Source: an uncultured Lachnospiraceae bacterium
Lineage (GTDB): Bacteria > Bacillota > Clostridia > Lachnospirales > Lachnospiraceae
Assembly (NCBI GenBank): GCA_902779445.1
Contig: CACZBM010000003.1
Coordinates: 1 to 64,000 of the forward strand
Reading direction: 5' to 3'
Length of the DNA stretch: 64,000 nucleotides
This document shows positions 10,301-18,773 of the stretch, piece by piece (position 1 is the first letter of the stretch; every line of letters begins with the position of its first letter). The notes beneath the pieces are model-generated. The model was not told where the DNA came from, ran no database searches, and saw only the letters and a list, made by a program, of their open reading frames with translations. Both the position numbers and the translations under genes were made by a program.

Positions 10301-10953
10301 TCAATTGAACTCAACTCGGTAACCGGGATCTTCATCCATATAGAATCCATTATCAACATGGATTTGGTTATATCGGCGCGTTCTCTGTTTATTTCCTTAT
10401 GCTTACCGGGATCTGCTTTGATCTCCGGGAAGGGATACTGACTTACAGCATCTCCTAAAAGGGCAATATTATCATAGCCGGTGGCTGCATGCATCTTAAA
10501 GCCGCGGGATTTCCTATCAGGGGTGCTTATGTATGAATAGTTGACTGCATTGATGGCCTCGTTGTATCCGGACTTATCGAGACTGTAAGGTCTGGTCGTT
10601 TCCGCAAATTCAAGGATCTCTGCGGCAGCCTTTATTTTTTCCTTCTGCCAGTCCTCAGCACTTATTTCATCCGGTTTTTCATCAAAATATCTCCTGAGGC
10701 GTTTAACGTTGCGCTTTGCCCAGAGGGAGCGCTTTTCGATCTCTATCCAGTCGCGGACTATAAGATAGGAAGGATCCTTTTCGGGATTTTTCTTGTCTTT
10801 TTTCAGTCTGTTTTCGATCTCTGAAAGGGATTTTTCAAAGTGCTCCTGCTTTTTCTGAAGGGCGTCTTCTGTCCAGGTGCTAAGGTCAGAGTCCAGTGAA
10901 TCCAGTGTTGCAAAAATAATGTTATCCAGAGTCTTTTCCGACAATCTTGGCAT
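7318..10953 (-). CDS. Large cysteine-free repeat protein of unknown function (paralogue tail shared with next gene upstream)
   Basis: 1211 residues, not recognised. Very rich in Lys, Glu and Asp with regularly spaced Trp/Tyr; no signal peptide, no membrane segment and no Cys found on reading it through. Residues about 275-730 are built of degenerate units of about 85-95 residues. W281, W368, W453, W548 and L642 occupy the same place, and LSPLEKY, LSPEQMY and LSPVEKY recur at 326, 411 and 496. Residues about 1020-1145 match the C-terminal half of the neighbouring 463-residue protein, ending in AKRQQKGGGIDKHSSDQGK; a basic tail (RGRKHLDSRIKKL) follows in both. The ATG is preceded by AAGGAGGACAAC. 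The gene lies 51 bp behind its neighbour, clearly one operon. A cytoplasmic structural or scaffold role is only a guess. Confidence 0.85.
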   Translation of the reverse strand: MPRLSEKTLDNIIFATLDSLDSDLSTWTEDALQKKQEHFEKSLSEIENRLKKDKKNPEKDPSYLIVRDWIEIEKRSLWAKRNVKRLRRYFDEKPDEISAEDWQKEKIKAAAEILEFAETTRPYSLDKSGYNEAINAVNYSYISTPDRKSRGFKMHAATGYDNIALLGDAVSQYPFPEIKADPGKHKEINRERADITKSMLIMDSIWMKIPVTELSSIDYKKYKDEWKDKGWEQKLKIDFDLAKQEIFTKPGFTKEAISRISKYSSVLERYGNETGFLEEYWSNLKIEDKVKFDPDRAVTEDEYRRLKFEKKQEIDKAVADKYFKVLSPLEKYRESRNDARDYFLANGLESEAGTLLKNEDPAFYEELWRNLDLEKRNKLDKARFDSEYKDLSFDKKLQFDKDRAMKYINSLSPEQMYKESGSTSIEIFRSWPLTLKEANTIQDFYPEFMDKYWDKLDLKERQQFDKSRFDKEYPSLPWDTKVKFDKALSEEYWNKLSPVEKYWENKDKAFDDFKNNPIPWAAVGDIKKSIEKKEASLKAAAQFESEYWNLLSDQQKVDNYLEQLNIHARYYEETNKNDSEVWQNILSVGNKVYADYRWNKAEATWKMAWDADRAVKEFVEKGITLKELEEQGFTAFDRERYLGRLTPDNKLQFAPEVFEKEWQEKTWEEKLSYHRDETLKRFNDAKTLADKIKIDKQHTFDDLKEKNTALSEITDENIRDEYFFSLSTAEKKELYEGHYNEIWNNGTYEEKKRLDSKRTNEEIFEPASYDEKLRLSRNDTLDWLSRQPEDKRNFEHPEDALELKEREIERKGREALQDKGELSKETVEAEKKAKEYVKKITTESGTIKLKKETDLFTLSANLILADKATIDDLYNIGRIAHRAAFSSEDRSKAVSSEGIRNFVHDSFASEKRVLDTTDIESIPRSLDDNTKKTFKYKLNEEGYVVLPKSVKEDLARMIRGLNTEELRLATKFDKGKDIVKDHNNGLIQGKKLFQENPSLRNIDLDKIAKDKSDAKIAIEKANHDALVNMKDGVDSLKEQFGSLRSHGPAFLDSKPYKDMKTAYNNFIKAYDNVIQGKRPNGEANDIQGRLSFEDRATLASLQEQMSQAADAYTAAKRQQKGGGIDKHSSDQGKDRLSFADALSEFRLTPGITEKINSISVEVKGKKKGEVKTVSLKDLEKGQDRGRKHLDSRIKKLTEKELSKKPAAKSMS

Positions 10954-11004
10954 GTTGTCCTCCTTATTGTCTTAGGGGTCTGTAAAGGATTCCCCCGCAA
11001 TTGA

Positions 11005-12396
11005 TCACAGTTTTGGCCTGGCTTTAGTTTTACTCTTCTGTTTTGCTGCCTCTTTTTTCTCAAGCTTTCGTATGTGCTCATCCAGCTTATTTCGTCCGCT
11101 CTTTGGCTTTTTGTCGATATCTGACAGCTTTACAGGCCGTACCTTGTCCTTTTTTGCATAAACCGCATTTTCAATGGCATTTGCCTTTTTCATCAAGTCA
11201 TCTATGTTATTGGCATTATTAATATCAGCCGTACCGGTTATTTCCGCGGGCTTAACCTTGGCCGGTTCAGGGAAGACATCCAATTTCGAGAGAATATCAG
11301 CCATTGCGAGCCTGTCCTTGCCCTGATCGGAGGAGTGCTTACTGATCCCTCCGCCTTTCTGGGTTCTTTTAGCAGTGGTATATGCCCTTGCGGCTTTTTG
11401 CATATCATCCTGGAGCGTCTTTAACTTAGTCAGATCATCCTGCTCAATATAGTCCTTTTGGGCTCTGTAATTTCTGCCGTCTATGGTCATCCCTGCCTTA
11501 AGGTTGTCATATGCAGAGATATATGCCTTATATGCTTTCTCCATGGCATTGAATTCAGTTGAATTAAAGAAGCTGATGTGAGGTGTGTGGCTTCTCATTG
11601 CGTCCCATGCGTTTTTCATCTCAGCTATCTTATTATCCGACTCTGCAAGTTTATCGGCCCTAAGCCGGGTAATCGGATCAGTTGTGGCCTGTTTTTTTCG
11701 TGGTTTGCGTGATACATGGGTCGTAGGGTTATTTAACGCATATAATGAAGTATTAGACATAGCACTGGCTTTACGGTCTATAAAGGCATCTTCATGTGCT
11801 GGCTCTTTGATATTCACATTTAATACTTTTCCTGCTTCGTACTTAAATGTTTCATATTCATTGCGTATTAAACCGGCATCTCCGAAGCCATCTGAATACT
11901 GTTTCGTATTGATGAGCTTTTCCCTGAAGGACAAAAGCTGCAGCTTCTGTTCATCGGACAGCATGAGACAACCGTTGGGATTAAGGGCTGTTGATGACTT
12001 TTTCTTATATCCGGATTGTTCATTAATGAAACCGGGCGTCTTCATATACTGGAAGCTATACTTCTCATAATCACCTGTAAAGCCCGTGATTTCATTACAG
12101 AACGCACTGAGCTGGCTGTAGAAACCGACTCCCAGTTCAGTAACCTTTCCTTTTGAGTGTATTTTTTTCATCTTGGCAGCCAAAACGCCGAGATTTAGTA
12201 TATCCTGCATGGTGCAGTTCGAAGAAAGAGCTCTGTTAATAAAGCGCTCCAGACTGGTTTTATATTTAGGATTTTTTTCCGGAGAAAGAGGATCTGTATA
12301 GCTTGTATCATTATCGATATTGTCCAGCAGATCGATCTGCTCTTTTGTAAAAAGGTCGGGATCGTATATAAATAAATACTTGGTTCCTTTTGGCAT
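11005..12396 (-). CDS. Unknown protein sharing the KGGGI-KHSSDQGKDRL C-terminal domain
   Basis: 463 residues from the ATG at 12396, which lies 8 nt behind AAGGAG; an ATG two codons earlier is too close to that site. The N-terminal half (about 1-240; MPKGTKYLFIYDPDLFTKEQ) has no relative recognised. Residues about 245-370 are homologous to 1020-1145 of the 1211-residue protein. Shared elements are MRSHTP, an AYKAYISAYDN helix, and AKRTQKGGGISKHSSDQGKD at 342-361. A basic C-terminus (SGRNKLDEHIRKLEKK) is also shared. It has no signal peptide or membrane segment. It is the first gene of a two-gene minus-strand operon, divergent from the second hybrid histidine kinase. Function unknown. Confidence 0.8.
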   Translation of the reverse strand: MPKGTKYLFIYDPDLFTKEQIDLLDNIDNDTSYTDPLSPEKNPKYKTSLERFINRALSSNCTMQDILNLGVLAAKMKKIHSKGKVTELGVGFYSQLSAFCNEITGFTGDYEKYSFQYMKTPGFINEQSGYKKKSSTALNPNGCLMLSDEQKLQLLSFREKLINTKQYSDGFGDAGLIRNEYETFKYEAGKVLNVNIKEPAHEDAFIDRKASAMSNTSLYALNNPTTHVSRKPRKKQATTDPITRLRADKLAESDNKIAEMKNAWDAMRSHTPHISFFNSTEFNAMEKAYKAYISAYDNLKAGMTIDGRNYRAQKDYIEQDDLTKLKTLQDDMQKAARAYTTAKRTQKGGGISKHSSDQGKDRLAMADILSKLDVFPEPAKVKPAEITGTADINNANNIDDLMKKANAIENAVYAKKDKVRPVKLSDIDKKPKSGRNKLDEHIRKLEKKEAAKQKSKTKARPKL

Positions 12397-12484
12397 AGTC
12401 ATATCTCCTTTATTGAAAAACTGGAATAAAATGCTTCTGTCTATATATACAATACAAAACGAAAAATGAGCCCGGAGCCATTTA

Positions 12485-12554
12485 ACATTGACACCCCCAA
12501 CGAAATAAAGGAAAATAATTCTGTGTGCGCCGGTAATGAGAAAGCCGGGCATTG
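12485..12554 (+). promoter_or_regulatory. 70-bp promoter-plus-leader repeat, copy 1
   Basis: Contains TTGACA at 12488-12493, 17 bp, then GAAAAT (12511-12516), followed by TGCGCCGGT and GAGAAAGCCGGGCATTG. The same 70 bp with about 60 identical positions stands before ileS at 15525-15594, including the two promoter boxes at the same spacing. It lies 51 bp before the start of the hybrid kinase gene. Most differences are transitions and fall between the -10 box and the conserved leader end. Confidence 0.6.
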
Positions 12555-12604
12555 CCTTATTAATTCGCCGCTGCAAAATGATTATCCGTACGGAGGGCTT
12601 TGCT

Positions 12605-14623
12605 ATGTTTGGAAAACGGTTTGAGCTCAATGAACAGACCATTCCCGTTATCGAGGAGATCGGGAAACACATGCCCGGCGGTTTTTTTATCTACGAGGCG
12701 TCGGGGGAAGAGAAGCTTTTGTATGCCAATCAGGCAGTGATCAATCTCTTTGGCTGTGATGATCTGGAGGATTTTAAGAAGCTTACAGGCTACACATTTC
12801 GCGGTATGCTGCATCCTGAGGATTATGCAGAGGTTTCAGGTTCTATAAATGAACAGATAAAATCCAGCGACGACAATCTGGACTATGTGGAATACCGGAT
12901 CATCCGAAAGGACGGAAGTGTCTGCTGGGTGGATGATTACGGACATTATACGGAAACTGAGGCTTATGGCGGGGTTTACTATGTCTTCATATCGGACATC
13001 ACTAAAAAGCGTGAACATCAGGCCTTAAGTGATGCTCTTAAGTCTGCGGAGGAAGCCAATAAAGCGAAGACGGTCTTTCTTTCTAATATGAGTCATGAGA
13101 TCAGGACCCCCATGAACGCCATAATCGGAATGTACAGCCTGGCTCTCAGAAAAGAAGGTCTGGACCCGGAGACCCGGGAATATCTGGAAAAGATCGGGGC
13201 AAGCGCCCGTCACCTTCTGGGACTTATCAATGACATCCTGGATATGAGCCGTATTGAATCAGGCCGTCTGCTTTTGCGTCAGGAGGATTTTTCCTTCAGG
13301 AATATGCTGGAGGAGATAAATACCATGGTCATGACACAGTGCAGTGACCGGGGGCTGAAATACGAATGCCGGGTGACGGGAGGAGTTTCAGACTTCTACA
13401 TAGGGGATGATGGAAAACTGAAACAGGTTCTTATCAATATCCTGAGCAATGCCATTAAGTTCACCGAAGCACCGGGGCTTATAAGTCTTACAGTGGAACG
13501 GACCAATGTCTATAACGATCAGTCCACACTGAAATTTGTGATAAAAGACACAGGCATAGGGATGGATCCGTCATTCCTTTCCAGGATCTTTGACACCTTT
13601 ACCCAGGAAGACAGCGGTCGCAGCAATAAATATGGCAGTACGGGACTGGGGATGGCGATCACGAAAAACATAGTGGAACTTATGAACGGTACCATATCTG
13701 TTTCCTCGGAAAAAGGTGTGGGATCAGAGTTCACTGTTGTTCTGACCCTGAAAAACAGCGATCATATTGGGGTATCTGACAGCGGGATAAACCCCTCTGA
13801 TATGAGGGTTCTTGTGGTTGATGATGAAGAGATCGCGGCAGAACATGCGAGAATGGTGCTGGATGAGGCCGGGATAAAAGCGGATATGTGCCTGTCAGGA
13901 GAAGAAGCGCTTCAGATGATCCGGGTACAGCATACCAAACTGGAGCCTTACAATCTTGTGCTCCTTGACTGGAAGATGCCGGGGATGGATGGTCTGGAGC
14001 TGGCTGAGGAGATCCGTAAGCTGTACAGCAGTGAGACTACGATCATTATCCTGACATCCTTTAACTGGGATGAGATCATGGATGAAGCTCTGCATATTGG
14101 AGTCGACAGCTTCCTTGCAAAGCCCCTTTTTGCTTCAAATGTGATCAGTGAATTTGAACGTATCGCCCGAAAGAACAATATGTCGCTGTTCCGTGAGAAA
14201 AAGCGTGCTGACTTAAATGGCCGCAGGATACTGCTGGCAGAGGATATAGAGATCAACGCGGAGATAATGAAGAAACTTCTGGAATCAAGGGGAGCAGTGA
14301 TCGATCATGCAGTAAACGGAAAAGTTGTTGTTGAAATGTTTAAGGATCATGAACCGGGATACTATGATGCGATCCTTATGGATGTCAGGATGCCGGAAAT
14401 GGATGGATTGGAGGCAACGGAGACTATCCGTTCCCTTGACAATAACGATGCAGTGATCATTCCTGTCATTGCAATGACTGCCAATGCATTTGATGAAGAT
14501 GTGCAGCATTCCATGCAGGTAGGCATGAACGCACACCTCTCAAAGCCTGTGGAACCGGATCGGCTTTTCAATACCCTGGAAGAACTGATCTATGAAGCAG
14601 ATGAAAAAAGGGCGGGATTATGA
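12605..14623 (+). CDS. Soluble PAS hybrid histidine kinase with two receiver domains
   Basis: 672 residues. There is no signal peptide or membrane segment. An N-terminal PAS domain (about 20-125; GGFFIYEASGEEKLLYANQA, then EYRIIRKDGSVCWVDDYG) is followed by a short coil, HisKA with His164 in [12 protein letters not shown], HATPase ([12 protein letters not shown]), receiver 1 (VVDDEEIAAEH; LLDWKMPGMDG) and receiver 2 ([25 protein letters not shown]). From HisKA onward it is closely similar to the kinase at 2908-6609, a recent paralogue with the sensor part exchanged. The ATG at 12605 follows GGAGGGCTTTGCT; an in-frame ATG at 12536 lies inside the leader repeat and has no ribosome site. Its stop overlaps the PfkB gene start by 4 bp. 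No Hpt or output domain is present. Confidence 0.9.
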   Translation: MFGKRFELNEQTIPVIEEIGKHMPGGFFIYEASGEEKLLYANQAVINLFGCDDLEDFKKLTGYTFRGMLHPEDYAEVSGSINEQIKSSDDNLDYVEYRIIRKDGSVCWVDDYGHYTETEAYGGVYYVFISDITKKREHQALSDALKSAEEANKAKTVFLSNMSHEIRTPMNAIIGMYSLALRKEGLDPETREYLEKIGASARHLLGLINDILDMSRIESGRLLLRQEDFSFRNMLEEINTMVMTQCSDRGLKYECRVTGGVSDFYIGDDGKLKQVLINILSNAIKFTEAPGLISLTVERTNVYNDQSTLKFVIKDTGIGMDPSFLSRIFDTFTQEDSGRSNKYGSTGLGMAITKNIVELMNGTISVSSEKGVGSEFTVVLTLKNSDHIGVSDSGINPSDMRVLVVDDEEIAAEHARMVLDEAGIKADMCLSGEEALQMIRVQHTKLEPYNLVLLDWKMPGMDGLELAEEIRKLYSSETTIIILTSFNWDEIMDEALHIGVDSFLAKPLFASNVISEFERIARKNNMSLFREKKRADLNGRRILLAEDIEINAEIMKKLLESRGAVIDHAVNGKVVVEMFKDHEPGYYDAILMDVRMPEMDGLEATETIRSLDNNDAVIIPVIAMTANAFDEDVQHSMQVGMNAHLSKPVEPDRLFNTLEELIYEADEKRAGL

Positions 14624-15531
14624 AACGTGCACTTTTTATAGGAGCGGCCTGTATAGATGTAGTCATATATCTTCACCGGCTGCCAAAAACAGAAGAGGAT
14701 ATCCATCCTTTAAAACAGGTTATGAGTCTGGGGGGATGTGCTTGTAATGCGGCATGTGCGGCCAGACTGATAAGTAAGAATATCGAGTTTGCTGGGGTGG
14801 TGGGATCCGGAGTATTTGGAGAACTGGCAGAAAGATTTCTTTCCGAAAAGGGTCTGCAGGTCAGAATAAGAACCGAAAAAGAAAACGGATGCTGTTACTG
14901 CTTTGTCGAAGATGGCGGGGAAAGGACATTTCTGTCTGTCCATGGTGCTGAATATACTTTCTTCAGAGATGGAATGAGGGAAATTGATAAGATAAAGTAT
15001 GAATATGTCTATGTTTCCGGGCTTGAGGTAGAAGAGCCGACAGGGGACGCCCTTATAGACTATCTGTCAGAATTTCCTGACAGGAAGATCTTTTATTGTC
15101 CCGGCACCAGAGGCACAAACTTAAATGAAAAAAATCAACGCCTGTTTTCACTGAATCCTGTTCTCCATTTAAACAGAAAAGAGACCGTGGATCTCGCTGA
15201 GTCCATTTCCGGAAAGAAATTCAGCGGATATGAGGATGCGGCTGCGCATCTCTATTCCCTTACGGGAGAACGTGTAGTGGTCACTCTGGGAGATAAGGGT
15301 GTGTATTGCAGGGAAGGTGATAGCGACTATATCATTCCTGCAGAGAAAACAAAGGTGGTAAATACGATTGGAGCCGGTGACACACATATAGGAACACTTA
15401 TCGGATGTCTTACCGAAGGAATGGAATGGAAAGAAAGCCTGGAAAAAGCTAATAAAATGGCAGCGCTTTCCGTGGCATGCGAGGGTCCGGTACCGGAGCC
15501 GCTGCTTTACAAGATAGATTCTAAACATTGA
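14620..15531 (+). CDS. PfkB-family sugar/nucleoside kinase
   Basis: 303 residues of the ribokinase/PfkB fold. It opens ALFIGAACIDVVIYLHRLPK, has the GGCACNAACAAR glycine-rich sugar-binding segment (usual GG.a.N.A), VVTLGDKGVY, and near the C-terminus NTIGAGDTHIGTLIG with the catalytic Asp of the GAGD motif. These residues support an ATP-dependent kinase for a sugar or nucleoside; the substrate cannot be read. It is translationally coupled to the hybrid kinase gene (ATGA overlap), an unusual partnership. It ends right at the second copy of the 70-bp promoter repeat, whose first bases overlap its last codons. Confidence 0.8.
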   Translation: MKRALFIGAACIDVVIYLHRLPKTEEDIHPLKQVMSLGGCACNAACAARLISKNIEFAGVVGSGVFGELAERFLSEKGLQVRIRTEKENGCCYCFVEDGGERTFLSVHGAEYTFFRDGMREIDKIKYEYVYVSGLEVEEPTGDALIDYLSEFPDRKIFYCPGTRGTNLNEKNQRLFSLNPVLHLNRKETVDLAESISGKKFSGYEDAAAHLYSLTGERVVVTLGDKGVYCREGDSDYIIPAEKTKVVNTIGAGDTHIGTLIGCLTEGMEWKESLEKANKMAALSVACEGPVPEPLLYKIDSKH

Positions 15532-15594
15532 CAACCCCCACGAAATAAAGGAAAATAGCCTTATATGCGCCGGTGACGAGAAAGCCGGGCATTG
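15525..15594 (+). promoter_or_regulatory. 70-bp promoter-plus-leader repeat, copy 2 (ileS promoter)
   Basis: TTGACA at 15528-15533, 17 bp, GAAAAT at 15551-15556, then TGCGCCGGT and GAGAAAGCCGGGCATTG, followed directly by the AAAGGAG ribosome site of ileS. About 60 of 70 positions equal copy 1 at 12485-12554. No T-box is seen here, although many Firmicute ileS genes carry one. Confidence 0.6.
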
Positions 15595-15608
15595 AAAGGA
15601 GATTTATA

Positions 15609-18600
15609 ATGTCAGTTTACAGCAAAGTCAGTACAGACCTGAATTTCGTGGACAGGGAGAAAAAAATCGTTGAGTTCTGGAATGAACACGATATCTTCCA
15701 GAAGTCCATGGACGAGAGACGTGAAGGTGAAACCTACACATTCTATGACGGACCGCCTACGGCCAACGGAAAGCCGCATATAGGTCACGTTCTTACCCGG
15801 GTTATCAAGGATATGATCCCCCGATACCATGCCATGAAGGGCGCTTATGTTCCGAGAAAAGCCGGATGGGATACCCACGGACTGCCGGTAGAGCTTGAAG
15901 TAGAGAAAAAGCTCGGACTGGACGGAAAAGAGCAGATCGAGAAATACGGTCTGGAGCCTTTCATTAAAGAGTGTAAGGAATCTGTATGGAAATATAAGGG
16001 AATGTGGGAGAAGTTCTCCGACCAGGTCGGTTTCTGGGCTGACATGGAACATCCCTATGTTACCTATGAAGATGATTATATAGAGTCTGAATGGTGGGCA
16101 TTAAGCGAGATATGGAAAAAGGGACTTCTCTATAAGGGATTTAAGATCGTTCCCTACTGCCCGAGATGCGGAACCCCTCTTTCCAGCCACGAGGTAGCAC
16201 AGGGCTATAAAGCTGTTAAAGAAAGATCGGCTATCGCAAGATTCAAGGTGAAGGATAAGGATGAGTATATCCTGGCCTGGACCACAACACCCTGGACACT
16301 TCCCAGCAACGTGGGCCTTTGCGTAAATCCTGCGGAAAATTATGTCAAAGTACACACGGCTGACGGATACACTTATATCCTTGCCAAGGCACTTTGTGAA
16401 AAAGTTCTGGGAGGCGACGATGCACCTACTGCTCCTTATGAGGTGATCGAGGAGTTTACAGGAAAGGATCTGGAGCATACAGAGTACGAGCCGCTCTTTA
16501 AGTGCGCTGCAGATCTGGCTGAGAAACAGCATAAAAAGGCACATTATGTAGTAGTTGATGACTACGTAACCATGGAAGACGGTACCGGAGTGGTTCACAT
16601 CGCTCCCGCCTTCGGTGAAGATGACGCCCGTGTAGGACGCAAATATGATATGCCTCTTGTCCAGTTTGTGGATGACAGAGGAAATATGACAGAGGAAACT
16701 CCCTTTGCAGGGCTTTTTGTAAAGGATGCTGATCCCGAGGTATTAAAGGACCTGGATAAGAGGGGACTTCTCTTTTCTGCACCTAAATTTGAGCATGATT
16801 ATCCCTTCTGCTGGAGATGCGATACCCCGCTCATCTACTATGCAAGGGAGTCATGGTTTATCGAAATGACAAAGGTCAGAGATGATCTTGTCAGGAATAA
16901 TGAGATGATCAACTGGATCCCTCCCACGATCGGATCCGGAAGATTTGGTGAATGGATAAAGAATATCCAGGATTGGGCAGTTTCCCGAAACAGATACTGG
17001 GGAACTCCGTTAAATATCTGGGAATGTAAAGACTGTGGACACAGAGAGTCCATCGGCTCCAGAGAGGAGCTTTACAAACTCTCCGGAAATGAAAAGGCGA
17101 AGACCGTAGAACTTCACAGACCTTTCATAGATGAGATCACATGCAAGTGTCCTGAATGCGGCAAGGAAATGAGGAGAGTACCGGAGGTTATTGACTGTTG
17201 GTTTGATTCCGGAGCCATGCCTTTTGCCCAGCATCATTATCCTTTCGAAAATGAGGACCTCTTTAAGGAGCAGTTCCCTGCTTCCTTTATCTCAGAGGCA
17301 GTTGACCAGACAAGAGGATGGTTCTATTCACTTCATGCTATTTCCACCCTGCTCTTCAATAAGCCCTGCTTTGAGAACGTCATAGTACTCGGACTTGTGC
17401 TTGATGAAGACGGTAATAAGATGAGTAAATCAAAGGGGAATGCGGTTGATCCTTTTGAAGCGCTTGATACATACGGAGCTGATGCTATAAGGTGGTACTT
17501 CTATATTAACAGTGCGCCCTGGCTTCCCAACCGCTTCCACGGAAGAGCGGTTATGGAAGGACAGAGAAAGTTCATGGGTACTCTCTGGAATACCTATGCG
17601 TTCTATGTGCTGTATGCGAATATCGATGAATTTGATGCATCAAAGCACAATCTGGATAAGAGCAGTCTCTCTATAATGGACAAGTGGATCATTTCCAGAC
17701 TTCAGTCCACCATCAAGGAAACAGATGAAAACCTGGCTGCTTATAAGATACCGGAAGCTGCCAAGACATTGCAGGCATTTGTGGATGAGCTCAGTAACTG
17801 GTATGTAAGACGCTGCAGGAAGAGATATTGGGCAAAAGGAATGGAGCAGGATAAGATCAATGCTTACATGACCCTGTATCTGTGTCTTGTAAATATCTGT
17901 AAGGCAGCGGCTCCCATGGTTCCTTTCATGACAGAAGAGATCTACCAGAACCTGGTTCTCTCTATCGATGACTCACAGCCGGAATCCATTCATCTCTGCG
18001 ATTATCCTGTGGCAGACGAGAGCCTTATCGACAAGGAACTGGAGAAGGATATGGAAGAGGTTCTCAGTATTGTCGTTCTCGGAAGAGCAGCAAGAAACGA
18101 GAGCAATATAAAGAACCGTCAGCCTATAGGAAATATGTATGTTAAGGCCGAGGCAATGTCCGACTTTTATAAGGAGATCATAGCTGACGAGCTAAACGTT
18201 AAAGAAGTGGAATTCACGGAGGACGTAAGGGCATTTACTACATATACTTTCAAGCCTCAGCTGAAGACCGTGGGACCTAAGTACGGTAAAGTGCTCAATA
18301 AGATAAGGGAAGCTCTTCAGGGAGTAGACGGAAATGATGCTATGGATACCCTGAAGTCCGATGGGGCTCTTAAATTCAGCTTTGACGGAACTGACGTGGA
18401 ACTTAAGGAAGAAGACCTCCTCATCGAGATGAGTAATAAAGAGGGCTTCGTAGAACAGAATGATAATAAAGTCACTGTTATCCTGGACACCAATCTCACA
18501 GAAGAACTTCTGGAAGAAGGATATGTAAGAGAGCTTATAAGCAAGATCCAGACCATGCGTAAGGAAGCCGGATTTGAGGTCATGGATAAGATCAGGATCT

Positions 18601-18770
18601 CCATGACAGGCAATGAAAAGCTGGAGACATATCTTACAGAAAACGGAGACTTTGTGAAGACTGAGACGATGGCATCGGAAATAGATCTTGCCGGAGTGTC
18701 CGGATACACTAAAGAATGGGATATAAACGGTGAAAAAGTAACTCTCGGTGTTGAAAAGATTGGGGGATAA
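15609..18770 (+). CDS. ileS: Isoleucyl-tRNA synthetase
   Basis: 1053 residues, class I synthetase that charges tRNA-Ile in the cytoplasm. HIGH lies at 57-60 (NGKPHIGH) and KMSKS at 604-608 (DGNKMSKSKGN). The CP1 editing domain shows AWTTTPWTLPSN, and Trp-rich motifs such as GWDTHGLPVE precede it. Length and the GWDTHGLPVELEVEKKLG stretch fit the longer, eukaryote-like IleRS type that is common in clostridia. The ATG at 15609 is 7 nt behind AAAGGAG; an in-frame GTG at 15573 lies within the leader repeat. The stop is 3 bp before glgP, so the two are probably cotranscribed from the repeat promoter. Confidence 0.97.
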   Translation: MSVYSKVSTDLNFVDREKKIVEFWNEHDIFQKSMDERREGETYTFYDGPPTANGKPHIGHVLTRVIKDMIPRYHAMKGAYVPRKAGWDTHGLPVELEVEKKLGLDGKEQIEKYGLEPFIKECKESVWKYKGMWEKFSDQVGFWADMEHPYVTYEDDYIESEWWALSEIWKKGLLYKGFKIVPYCPRCGTPLSSHEVAQGYKAVKERSAIARFKVKDKDEYILAWTTTPWTLPSNVGLCVNPAENYVKVHTADGYTYILAKALCEKVLGGDDAPTAPYEVIEEFTGKDLEHTEYEPLFKCAADLAEKQHKKAHYVVVDDYVTMEDGTGVVHIAPAFGEDDARVGRKYDMPLVQFVDDRGNMTEETPFAGLFVKDADPEVLKDLDKRGLLFSAPKFEHDYPFCWRCDTPLIYYARESWFIEMTKVRDDLVRNNEMINWIPPTIGSGRFGEWIKNIQDWAVSRNRYWGTPLNIWECKDCGHRESIGSREELYKLSGNEKAKTVELHRPFIDEITCKCPECGKEMRRVPEVIDCWFDSGAMPFAQHHYPFENEDLFKEQFPASFISEAVDQTRGWFYSLHAISTLLFNKPCFENVIVLGLVLDEDGNKMSKSKGNAVDPFEALDTYGADAIRWYFYINSAPWLPNRFHGRAVMEGQRKFMGTLWNTYAFYVLYANIDEFDASKHNLDKSSLSIMDKWIISRLQSTIKETDENLAAYKIPEAAKTLQAFVDELSNWYVRRCRKRYWAKGMEQDKINAYMTLYLCLVNICKAAAPMVPFMTEEIYQNLVLSIDDSQPESIHLCDYPVADESLIDKELEKDMEEVLSIVVLGRAARNESNIKNRQPIGNMYVKAEAMSDFYKEIIADELNVKEVEFTEDVRAFTTYTFKPQLKTVGPKYGKVLNKIREALQGVDGNDAMDTLKSDGALKFSFDGTDVELKEEDLLIEMSNKEGFVEQNDNKVTVILDTNLTEELLEEGYVRELISKIQTMRKEAGFEVMDKIRISMTGNEKLETYLTENGDFVKTETMASEIDLAGVSGYTKEWDINGEKVTLGVEKIGG

Positions 18771-18773
18771 TAT

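Noticed and set aside
12536-12604. An in-frame extension of the hybrid kinase (and of ileS at 15573) that would begin MRKPGI/MTRKPGI inside the 70-bp repeat, perhaps a conserved leader peptide.
   Set aside because: The start codon is not conserved between the copies (ATG in one, ACG with an earlier GTG in the other), no ribosome site precedes it, and strong ribosome sites lie before the downstream ATGs.
15525-15608. T-box for ileS.
   Set aside because: The leader is too short and has no GGTGG-ACCGC T-box sequence, unlike the trpB leader.
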